13,614 nucleotides of DNA. It comes from Rodentolepis nana (taxonomy: Eukaryota > Platyhelminthes > Cestoda > Cyclophyllidea > Hymenolepididae). The notes beneath the pieces are model-generated. The model saw only the letters and a program-made list of their open reading frames with translations, did not search any database and was not told the DNA's origin. Location of the stretch: the NCBI GenBank assembly GCA_900617975.1, contig UZAE01001377.1:1-13614 (forward strand), in the 5' to 3' direction. The first letter of the stretch is position 1; each line of letters starts with the position of its first letter. Made by a program: the position numbers and the translations under genes. Below are positions 1 through 8,200 of this stretch, in pieces.

Positions 1-700
1 CTCTCGAAATTTTTTCTCACTTTGATATTTCTTCTTTTCTCCGAGGCCTGAAGTCACCTAAATGGCTAATGAAACTATCAAAATGCCTGCCATTTGTTAT
101 AAAATACTAATTCATATTTTGTAATTGCTGTTATATTTTCGAGTTGCCAACACGGCAACTACGAATGTAAAATTTCTATGTTCCAATATACGGACATTGG
201 GTGTGCTTTTCCCGAGGTAAAATATTTTCAAGAGCCCAAGAGTGTAGTGACTTACAGTCTAATCTAAATTAAAAAGGAAAAAAGAATATTCATTTGTACT
301 TGAATTGACCAGTACAAAGCTGACAATTTTCACCAATTGAATCAATTCTTTAGCCCAAGTCTTGTCAGGAGTCGTAATTTCAAGACAGGTAACTACATGT
401 GTCTCGTATTTTCACAGTCATATTTCCGTTTAAACCGGATAAGACCACCCAAGTGCACGCACTGGTGCCAGCGGGGAGTTGACAAAGGCCGAGTCTGTGA
501 ATGAACTTCATGAGATATGTTATTGGTAGTGCATAAATAGACAAATTTGTCTTATCGTCTTCTTCATTCTTTAAACTTATTGAGAATTTACTCTGACGCT
601 TTTCTCGATGCTTTACAAGACGTGTCTGCTTAAATGACAATTTACTAAACTTGGTTAAAGACTTGTAGCGGATTGCTACCTTAGTAAAGCCAGACCGACT
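1..700. other. Unannotated AT-rich sequence
   Basis: I see no gene here that I can support. A 116-codon open frame exists on the minus strand (380-730), but its start lies inside the adjacent repeat array and its product resembles nothing I recognise. A perfect 7-bp inverted repeat with a 5-nt loop lies at 142-160 (arms AGTTGCC and GGCAACT). Confidence 0.5.
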
Positions 701-824
701 CAGAAATCTCCATGGCAGATTCTCAAACATCTAGCTACCGGCTCAGAAATTTCTATGGCAGATTCTCCAACATCTAGCTAGGAATCAGAAATCTCTATGG
801 CAGATTCTCCAACCTCTAGCTAGA
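701..824. repeat. Repeat family A: three copies, 42-43 bp period
   Basis: Copies begin near 701, 744 and 786. Each runs CAGAAAT, TTCTATGGCAGATTCTCC, then CTAGCTA. The three differ at a few positions. Confidence 0.85.
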
Positions 825-827
825 GAA

Positions 828-1141
828 CAGCTAAGCTATAGCTCAGCTATAAAGAAAACAGACGTGTAGCACGGAGCGCGTTTATATCTGTGGCAGATTC
901 TCCTACATCTAGCTAGACTCCCAGAACGGCAGATTCTCCAACGTCTAGCTAGACTCCCAGAACCAGGGAGATTCTCCTACATCTAGCTAGACTCCCAGAA
1001 CCAGCTAAACCATAGCCCAGCTATAAAGGAAACAGACGAGTAGCACGGAGAATTCTCCAACATCTAGCTAGACTCCCAGAACAAGCTAAGCTATAGTCCA
1101 GCTATAAGGGAAACTGACGTGTAGCACGAAATGCGTTTATT
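828..1141. repeat. Repeat family C: three interspersed copies of a ~55 bp unit
   Basis: Copies begin near 828, 1003 and 1083. Each runs AGCTAAGCTATAG, CAGCTATAA, GGAAACAGACG, then TAGCACGGAG, usually followed by GCGTTTAT. They are interleaved with family B, which gives a higher-order B-C-B-C pattern. Confidence 0.8.
892..1082. repeat. Repeat family B: four copies of a ~35 bp unit
   Basis: Copies lie at about 892-927, 928-963, 967-1001 and 1048-1082. The shared words are AGATTCTCC, ATCTAGCTAG and ACTCCCAGAAC. The first half of the unit is shared with family A, so A and B probably derive from one ancestor. A family C unit separates the third and fourth copies. Confidence 0.85.
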
Positions 1142-1160
1142 CGGTACGTATATTGCATAT

Positions 1161-1333
1161 AAAGGAAACAGATGTTTAGCACGGAGCACGTTTATTCTAC
1201 AGAGGATACAGACGTGTAGCACGGAACATTTATTCAGTAGGAAAGGCACAGACGTGTAGCACGGAGCACGTTTATTCAGTACGGGTAGGGAAGCAGACGT
1301 GTAGCACGGAATACGTTTATTCAGTACGTATAT
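1161..1333. repeat. Repeat family D: four copies, ~40 bp period
   Basis: Copies contain CAGACGTGTAGCACGGA followed by CACGTTTATTCAGTACG. The cores begin near 1169, 1209, 1249 and 1294. This is the second half of the family C unit, amplified without the AGCTATAA part. On the minus strand each copy carries AATAAA by chance of its composition. Confidence 0.85.
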
Positions 1334-1456
1334 CAGGATCAAGTGTACACGCATGGAGCTACTCATGATCAGGATGGATAAGGTGTACACGCAGGGAGCT
1401 ACTCATGATCAGGATAATAAAGCGTGTACTCGCAGGGAGCTACTCATGATCAGGAT
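1334..1456. repeat. Repeat family E: three copies, 36-41 bp period
   Basis: CAGGAT starts a unit at 1334, 1370, 1410 and, truncated, 1451. Full units carry GTGTACACGCAGGGAGCT then ACTCATGAT. The 36, 40 and 41 bp spacings show small indels near the unit start. Confidence 0.9.
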
Positions 1457-1496
1457 GGGGGATTAGGTTAGGAGGTTACTTTATGATCACTGTTTG

Positions 1497-1573
1497 TACA
1501 GTCGCTGCACACAGAGTTGTAAGGCCGCACCTGTTGGTACGGTCGCTGTACACAGAGTTGTACGGCCACACCT
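1497..1573. repeat. Repeat family F: direct repeat of 36 bp
   Basis: Positions 1497-1532 and 1538-1573 match at 32 of 36 positions. They share TCGCTG, CACAGAGTTGTA and GGCC. This pair forms the right edge of the array. Confidence 0.9.
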
Positions 1574-2340
1574 CCCAATCCTGGAGAGCAGACATGCAGA
1601 CATACGATGACGCACACAGCGATAACTTGTCCCACACTTCTATAATTCTGTTGTAGTAAACTGAAAGTATCTCCCAAGTTATGAAAATTTTGCCTAACAA
1701 GTATCTATTGTCTACGCTCAAAATGCATTAAGAGATTGAGGTAGTTCTAACAATGAATTCTGAAACACATGTTATTTTTGGGAGAATACCAACAGAGAAA
1801 ACCTCTTCAACTCTTGGATATATCAGGCAAATTAAAGCCTCATCAATCCCGTCTCAGATTAGTTTATATATAAGGTCCCAAATTAGATGACAGGAAGGCG
1901 GATCTCTTTATTCCGGGGATCGATCTGCAATAAACTAAGGAGCCTCCCAAATATTCAGATTTCTCGAAATGAGTAAAAACACTGGATTAAGCCGTCTTTT
2001 CTTATATCTATTCTGACAATTATTTGAAATTGGCAAACAATTAAGTATGACATTAATTAGCATATTAAATTTTACTTAGATTTCCTTTGGATAAGCTATT
2101 CCATTTTACCCCAATAAGGTCTCAAGCATATATATTTCGCTTCCCACTAAAACGTTATCTGATCTAATTAATGGATTAGCTAGAAGCATAGTAGTGAAGC
2201 CTATAAACGAATTCATTGAGCTGTAAGCATTTTACGTACTTCAGTCCCAGTTAAACCAGACAACCGTTAAGTTGTTGTAGAAATAAAAGGTATTGAATGA
2301 AAATAGACATAACAAGGGCTTGTGATCTATTTCCCACTCC
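1574..2340. other. AT-rich intergenic sequence
   Basis: I see no gene, repeat or RNA that I can support here. The open frames are short and low in complexity. Confidence 0.5.
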
Positions 2341-2368
2341 AAAAGCGCGTTCCCAGGTGTCAACTATG

Positions 2369-2411
2369 CCAATCTCCATTCTGATTGGCTAAGAGATTGC
2401 GATCGCCCAAT
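2369..2411. promoter_or_regulatory. CCAAT-box cluster, candidate core promoter of the three-finger gene
   Basis: GCCAATC lies at 2368-2374, its reverse complement GATTGGC at 2383-2389, and a third site, CCCAAT, at 2406-2411, just after the palindrome GCGATCGC (2399-2406). CCAAT boxes in both orientations upstream of a start are known binding sites of the conserved factor NF-Y. The first coding exon starts about 80 bp downstream at 2492. There is no TATA box at the usual distance. The role as a promoter is inferred from motif and position only. Confidence 0.4.
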
Positions 2412-2491
2412 AATACTACAGTTCGTTATTGAGCCTATTTCGCGAGCAGTGGTGCAAAGTGCCTGTTAATCTCAGACTTCTTAAAAGAGGC

Positions 2492-2578
2492 ATGTATGAC
2501 TATCGCCCAGGAATTGCTAGTTCTGACTCGCCGTGTGGGTACGATAAACATAGATTTCGTCATAGACTCAGAAAAAAG
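2492..2578 (+). CDS. Exon 1 of the three-finger gene (cytoplasmic N-terminus)
   Basis: This exon has 29 codons from the first in-frame ATG, with an in-frame TAA upstream at 2411. It ends AAG|GTGAGA, a strong donor, in phase 0. The next exon starts in phase 0 with the transmembrane segment, so the basic end of this exon would sit on the cytosolic face, as the positive-inside rule predicts. The fit of phase, donor and topology supports this join. There is no transcript evidence. Confidence 0.6.
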
Positions 2579-4426
2579 GTGAGAATTTCATCAGACATTT
2601 GCTTTTTACACCATTTTTAATATCCAAAAATATAATCCTCTCTTTACTCATTTTAATTAAGGCTTTCTCCTTTAACCCCAGAAAATTAACATAATTTTTT
2701 TATAATTGATAAGTATCTTGGAAAGTATATGCACAATATATTTGTGCTTCAGCCTTTATTATAAAAAATTGTTGTTTTGTTACCAAGTTTTGTTAGTTAC
2801 TTGCAAGCAAGTTTTCAAGTTTAGAAAGCATCGGTTAATTTTTGCTAAGAATCGAAATCGTTGTTTAGGCTTAACTCATTTACATTTGTCCTCCGGAATT
2901 CCAATTAGTCTGGGGGTGTTTTTTGAGCTATCGTGGAAATTAAACCTCATTATAAATTTCGGGTGATCAGAGAAGTCCATTGAACAAAACGATGTGATTT
3001 GAGCCCATGAAAGGTAACATCAGATTTCAAATAATTAGGTTCATAAAAGGTCGTTTTTGCAAAGTTTAATTCTCAGTAAATAGAAATAATGTTTCGGAAT
3101 GAACCTCAACTAATCAATTGTTCTATAAGAAATCGCATAACCCCAAGCTCGCTTGATATAATTTTTTTAACCACTGATACAAATTTGGATGCATAACACG
3201 CGAGACAAGAAACGATGGACATTTAGTCGACTGAAACCAACAGGTAAGATGAAAAGGAGCCAAGCAAGACCAACAGGTAAATAAATGAATTATGTGATAT
3301 AAAGCATCACGTCATTATGACAAACGTGATTAGTCCAATACAGAACATAAATTTTAATTGGGCTTTGGAAGAATTTAATTACCAATTAATTCGAATTACA
3401 GTAGCCATAATATCTAACTTGCCCAGACACTCAAATTCTGGACGTAGACAAGAGGCATGGCCAGGCACCCACTAACTCTTAATAAGGTATTGATGACTAC
3501 CAATAAGTTTACAATTTGTCACACTTGGGTATAATGTAGTCCAATCAAGATGCGTCCTATGTGAGTTCTCAGAGGGGGGGAGGGCTAAAGGTTAGTGACC
3601 ATCGTACATCAGCCCAGCTTCGCATAATCTTCCTACAGTATAGTTTTTGACACTAGCTATAAATCCTCATTCAAATTTGAAAATGCCCGCGCCTGTATAT
3701 TTAGACATTGTTGACAAATGTGAAACCAGGCGATTCTAAAAACGGCTTTCGGCAAAAGTTAACTGCAATAATCGCGGTTCATTTTCTCCATTTAAGTTCT
3801 GGGCCATCGTTCTGAGTCTTCTAGTCACATCAATTCTCGTTGGAACCGTTGCTTGGATAATCTGGACCCGGTTGAGTCGCAGCCACTCTTGGAATGACGA
3901 AGGGCCACTGAGATCTGAAAATCCTCCAGCAATTTGTTACAAATGTAGTAATTATTTTCATATAATGGATGGTCGGGAAGTATACTCGAACATCGATGTG
4001 TTAAAAGGTGAATCTGGTGGAACAGAGAATAGTGGCTACCGCGGAGTTGCAAGAGATGTCGAAGATCCAAGGCAAGAACTCTGCCAAGAAGTTGTGAATC
4101 GAACGGCACTAGCAGAGACCCAGGTACCATTGGATGATGATTGCGGTGACAGCTTGTACGATGGGTGTTTTAAAATGGTCACAAGGAGCTTTCGTTTGGT
4201 ACCGAATGTTGGACGAGAAAGGCTCAGCGTTACGATTGTATCAAGGAATTGTGCAGAGATACCAAAGAATTTGGCCCTTGGATGCTACAAAACATTTGGT
4301 GGTTTGGGAATGGAAAGAGAGCTATGCTATTGTGAAGGAACGTATTGTAATTCAGATGTATCCATGAAGGGCTCAATTATAGAAACTATAACTTTGTGCA
4401 TACTTATTCAATTGTTACATAATTGA
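2492..4426 (+). CDS. Signal-anchored Ly6/uPAR three-finger (Quiver-like) membrane protein, two exons
   Basis: Joining 2492-2578 to 3797-4426 gives 238 residues. Residues 1-29 are hydrophilic and end in a basic cluster (RFRHRLRKK). Residues 30-52 are a hydrophobic transmembrane segment. The ectodomain has ten cysteines at about 76, 79, 125, 145, 153, 181, 192, 206, 208 and 213, and ends CYCEGTYCN. The C-K after the fifth Cys, V-x-R-x-C, and the final C-x-C-x4-C-N fit the Quiver/Sleepless branch of the Ly6/uPAR superfamily. Those are extracellular, often GPI-anchored proteins that modulate receptors and channels. An N-glycosylation site (NRT) lies at about 130. The tail (about 223-238) is hydrophobic and could be a GPI signal. 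The long gap between the second and third cysteines (45 residues) is unusual. The family call is firm. The partner is unknown, and the exon 1 link rests on splice sites and phase. Confidence 0.75.
2579..3796 (+). other. Intron of the three-finger gene (1218 nt)
   Basis: This is AT-rich sequence with GT at 2579 and AG at 3795-3796. An 86-codon frame at 2706-2966 is low in complexity and probably chance. ACCAACAGGTAA occurs twice (3236-3247 and 3269-3280), each copy containing a good donor-like CAG|GTAA. An extra exon ending there cannot be excluded. Confidence 0.55.
3797..4426 (+). CDS. Exon 2 of the three-finger gene (TM segment, ectodomain, stop)
   Basis: The acceptor at 3795-3796 follows a pyrimidine-rich stretch (TTTTCTCCATTTAAG). 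The frame is open back to 3740 but has no ATG, so an upstream exon is required. From 3797 it encodes FWAIVLSLLVTSILVGTVAW and then the whole cysteine-rich domain. It stops at TGA 4424-4426. The domain is intact with no frameshift. Confidence 0.85.
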   Translation, partial: FWAIVLSLLVTSILVGTVAWIIWTRLSRSHSWNDEGPLRSENPPAICYKCSNYFHIMDGREVYSNIDVLKGESGGTENSGYRGVARDVEDPRQELCQEVVNRTALAETQVPLDDDCGDSLYDGCFKMVTRSFRLVPNVGRERLSVTIVSRNCAEIPKNLALGCYKTFGGLGMERELCYCEGTYCNSDVSMKGSIIETITLCILIQLLHN

Positions 4427-4498
4427 TTAAACAGCAATATGTAGTTTGAATATATTGACTCTATGACTAACTTAAAGTGACGAGGGCATCTATAAAAT

Positions 4499-4526
4499 TT
4501 TATATATATATATGTATATGTATACA
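4499..4526. repeat. TA-rich microsatellite
   Basis: This is an imperfect (TA)n run with TATG interruptions, 3' of the three-finger gene. Confidence 0.85.
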
Positions 4527-4557
4527 TAAACTTCTAGCATAACTGCAACCGAATTCA

Positions 4558-4563
4558 ATTAAA
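4558..4563 (+). terminator. Possible polyA signal (ATTAAA) of the three-finger gene
   Basis: There is no AATAAA on the + strand in the 500 bases after the stop. ATTAAA at 4558, 132 bases after the stop, is the usual second-best variant. AATATA at 4449 is a weaker alternative. The choice is tentative. Confidence 0.3.
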
Positions 4564-4970
4564 ATTTCTCGACTGAAGGTCATCGAAAGCACAACCACTT
4601 AAAGAAATTCATCTAGCGTTGGAATTCGATAGTTTATTCTCTTGTTACTGAATTGCAAGATTAGTCTGTGATAAGAGTTGAGCAAAAGTCAAAAGGGACT
4701 TAAATATTATAAAAGAGCAGCACCGAGGAATCTCTCAAGCCGGAAACTCGACTTCAACCAGCATTTAACTAATTAGGCCTAATCAGAGCGTTCGGTCGTA
4801 AGCTCTGAATTCGCTCCACGATCAGAACACCAATACATTATAGAACAAAATCATTCCAAGTCCATATATCAAAAATGCTTTGACTAATATTGAAATTAAC
4901 ACTCGGAAAGCTATTTAAATGAACTACTTTCAACAATAGTCATAAAAAGAACAGTTTGGAAAGATAAAAA
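4564..4970. other. Intergenic sequence between convergent genes
   Basis: No gene is visible. It contains a perfect 12-bp palindrome (ATTAGGCCTAAT, 4772-4783) directly followed by a hairpin-capable segment (CAGAGC and GCTCTG arms, 4784-4807). Confidence 0.5.
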
Positions 4971-4975
4971 AGGCC

Positions 4976-4981
4976 TTTATT
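4976..4981 (-). terminator. PolyA signal AATAAA of the AARS2-like gene
   Basis: TTTATT on the + strand reads AATAAA on the minus strand, 78 nt after the TGA stop. Distance and orientation are right for 3' end formation of the synthetase transcript. Confidence 0.65.
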
Positions 4982-5059
4982 CTATAAAACTAATGATAAG
5001 AATTCACAAGTGGATTTACATCTTTCTAAAAGTGATAACTGATAAAGCACCGCAGTCAA

Positions 5060-5281
5060 TCAGGAAGATTGGCTGATGGCAGAGACCAGCTGCTCGAAAT
5101 AAGGCTTCCAGTCCCGCTGACGCCTATCTTTGGTAGAAAAGAGACGAACAACTGCGAAGTGATCAGCACCATCTCCAAGATTACTACGATTGAAGCCTTC
5201 AACACGAGTAGTAAGATTGGCTCCTTCTAAATTTAACCTTTTAATAGAGATTTGTGCCCACTTCATGGCCTTTTCATTACT
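5060..5281 (-). CDS. AARS2: AARS2-like exon l: C-terminus and stop
   Basis: The acceptor is TTTTGCAG after a 79-nt intron. The exon encodes 73 residues from SNEKAMKWAQ to SAISQSS, then TGA. The glycine-rich GGKxGG segment of typical AlaRS C-terminal domains is not recognisable. The exon is assigned because it continues the frame and is followed by AATAAA. Confidence 0.8.
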   Translation of the reverse strand, partial: SNEKAMKWAQISIKRLNLEGANLTTRVEGFNRSNLGDGADHFAVVRLFSTKDRRQRDWKPYFEQLVSAISQSS

Positions 5282-8200
5282 CTGCAAAACAACAGCAATA
5301 AACATTGAAAGAAATGGAAATTTCTAGTGGAATACACATTCATTAGTAGTCCAGATATACCTGTGGATGGTAGAAGACAGCGAGACCCTTCTGGTAGAAC
5401 ACTATTGGCTTCTTAGGCCCCACGTGTAGAATAGATAGAGCGAACTGAAAGGATTAGAAAAAAGATAAGCGTCATAAAATTATCCTACTCTACCTCGAGT
5501 TCATTTGCCACATCAAGCATAACTCTTAAATACACTAATTTACACGTTTTAATTTTAATTAATTCTTGACGAAATTCCACTACCGTTCCCCCTTTTAATC
5601 ATATCAACGTGCCCTCTTAATCTACCAACACTAGCGCTACTATTAGTCTGATTAGGTAACTTATCGAATCATGTCATTTCATATTTAACCTAAATAGTAA
5701 TAGTTACTGAAAAAAGGGGGTAACTTGAAAGGCACTTCAAAGTATAGAAGCGGTTGAAATCTTTCAGAAATAAACAGCGCAGCCTTGGGTCGAATGGATA
5801 AATGGAAATGTGATTTCAAGGCTAATGGATGAAGTTACTGCACTATAGCTAATGGTAGCTCAGTTATAAAAAATGAAAAAGGAGTAACTCAAACAACAAT
5901 TTCTCTGACAGGTAATTAATACTTTGGAACTCCATAAGCGCGATTTGGATATACAGAATTGGTGGGCTATCTCCTAGGCAGCAATAAAACAAAGAAAAAA
6001 CGAACGATCAGGCATAGTAATCGAAAGATCTGCTTTCCGAGAAGCGAACTTTGCATACAAAATTATATAAAAAATACATATTAAATGCATCTTTTACCCT
6101 TCAAGAAAGCTAAATCAATTTAGTGGGAGAATAAGATAGCAAATACTTATTAGTAGAAGTGCTACACCACTAGACTGTGGTAAATGGAAGCTTGCTGAAG
6201 GCGCTCTTGTGAGAAACTCACATTTGCCGGCTCTCCTATTGACCACAGCTAACTGGGGTGATATGTTATCTCGTAATCCCTGGCTTTATAGACATTCATG
6301 GTGACCACTATGCCACCGATGCACAAAACATTGAGGCTGATCTATTACAGCAGAGAGATTAAATATGACGAGATAACTCACCTTAGTAAAGTTACTTATG
6401 TTGAAGGGTCTCGCGATTGGAGACAAATCATCCCCCCTTGAATCACTTTCTGCAATCAATTGGACAAGTTGTCCCACCATAATTGGATCCACATTATCTG
6501 GCACACCAGAAGCCTTCCTTGCAACAACTCGAACAGTTCCAAGTAGACCGGAGAGCCTCTCTTGATAACGTGTGATAACACCACGATCAAGATGGGAAAG
6601 ACATACATCAGGTCTCCCACCAAGAATTGTATCAACCACAGATTGGAGAGTGAAGAGGCGTTCAGCACAGGTAATAAGGTCGGAGAAGGAATCGGCGCTC
6701 TTCGTAATTGTCTCTTGAATAGAGTCAAATTCAGTGGAGACACAGAGGATTTGTTGTGATCCATAGTGTCGGGCACGAACCGCACTTTCTCCTGAGATGG
6801 CTATGAACTAAAAGGATAAAACAGGTCCCTGGAAGCAAAAGAATAGATATTTGCATAAGGGATTCCTAGCTAGATTAATCAGATATGTCAGATGAGTGAA
6901 AGTGGATTCATAGAGTCTGGAGGAAATGAAAGGTGGGATACCGACTTGCTCAGATATAAAGTAGGAAGGGAAAGAGAGAATAATCTACTCACGTATTTTC
7001 AGACAATTTCATCTTCTATTATGTGGTGCTTTATAAACTAGCAATATAACATAATCAAACCAGTTTACCCTTCATTTAGATCATCCATGATTGAGAGCTG
7101 CCAATGGTCAAGTAATATTATTCAGGCCACATTGAAAAATAAATTCATTGCTTTTATAAATTGCTTCAAGCACATGGGAACCATTTCCTTACTTTGATAG
7201 CTCTCAAAACTAAAATTGTCATCTAAGCCTTACCACTTAGCATTATTTACGATACGGACAATCAATGAGGTTGATAACGGTATTTCAGTTCGAATCCATT
7301 TTCAATAAAGTGCCTGAATTAAAGCACACAAACTAAATTGATTGGTATATCATAAACGGTCGAACAATTCATAAATGTTGTTAATATTCACATACTCTAA
7401 CTTATGGGCCGGATGAATTAATCAAATAATTGTTTAGGCACTCCGAGAAACTTTACTGTGTGCACATAGTTCCGGATTGCCTTGGCAGCATAAAACGTTC
7501 GATGATGAACGACTCAACTTAATGTTAGTGCAACAACGCCAGTCAAGACTCAAGAAAATAAATAGAGCGTCCCAAAACGACTTTAACAATGAAAGAGAAA
7601 TTAAATTAAATGACGTAGAAAACCCTAAGAAAATTCTGCCATCATTCATCCTAATAGGAGCACGACTGTTAAAACTCAATATTTAGCCTAAGCATTCATG
7701 ACGATGGTAATCTCTACTTACTCGTCTAGATTGACGAAGTACTATTTTAGGTTTTCGTAGTCGGTAGTTAATTGATAATTGAGTGGATCTAAACCGTTTC
7801 ATTTTATCAATGAACGTTCCAGTTTGGGAGAAAAACTCAAGTTTATCTGCGACAAAGTTGGCACAGACAAATGTATTAGATGAATTGCGTGATTTACCTC
7901 CTTAACTGACTGCTTCCTTGATCGAAGTCCAACGATAACAATGTCCACTAGGTCTTCAGTCTGTTGAACATGAGTGCCTCCACATAACTCGGCAGAATAG
8001 AAGCCAGTTGAATCAGTGATCTTTTCACTAATCGTCTCTACATCACCACCAATACAGACCGTACGAACCTTCTCTGGATATGTCTCCCAAGGAAATCGTT
8101 GAACGAATGTTTTCTAGAAGGGATGAACGCATTATCTCAAGGATAAAACGAACCTCTGTAACTTTGGATAAATTGAGTTCCTCGGAAATAATGGGTAATT

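Larger units (their letters stand above)
701..1573. repeat. Mosaic tandem-repeat array, several interleaved unit families
   Basis: At least five short unit families follow one another over about 870 bases, and some alternate. In order: a 42-43 bp unit with TGGCAGATTCTC and TAGCTAG; a ~35 bp unit joining GATTCTCC, CTAGCTAG and ACTCCCAGAAC; a unit with AGCTATAAAGGAAACAGACG; a ~40 bp unit with GTGTAGCACGGA and GTTTATTCAGTACG; a 36-41 bp unit with GTGTACACGCAGGGAGCT; and a 36-bp pair near 1497-1573. The core CAGACGTGTAGCACGGA recurs about seven times between 859 and 1312. Copies have diverged by substitutions and small indels, so this is not one recent clean expansion. Units contain self-complementary words (CTAGCTAG, GTGTACAC). 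Any function is unknown. It may be a complex minisatellite or a decayed repeat-rich mobile element. Confidence 0.9.

Noticed and set aside
380..730. Minus-strand 116-codon open frame
   Set aside because: It begins inside the repeat array, resembles no known family, and is of a length expected by chance about once in a window of this size.
3658..3663. TATAAA before an ATG at 3683 as an alternative start of the three-finger gene
   Set aside because: The ATG lies only about 20 bp downstream, where transcription would barely have begun. That frame stops at 3737, and the short exon it would need (MPAP then GTATAT) is less convincing than exon 1 at 2492.
3825..4130. Minus-strand 101-codon frame over the three-finger exon
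   Set aside because: It is a shadow of the + strand gene, whose ten cysteines and family spacing are convincing.
5846..5872. Similarity to repeat family C (TAGCTCAG followed by TATAAA)
   Set aside because: Only about 15 of 17 bases match and the rest of the unit is missing. AT-rich words of this kind recur by chance.
7288..7298. GTTCGAATCC, resembling a tRNA B box
   Set aside because: The flanks do not form a T-arm stem, and no A box or acceptor stem can be placed.
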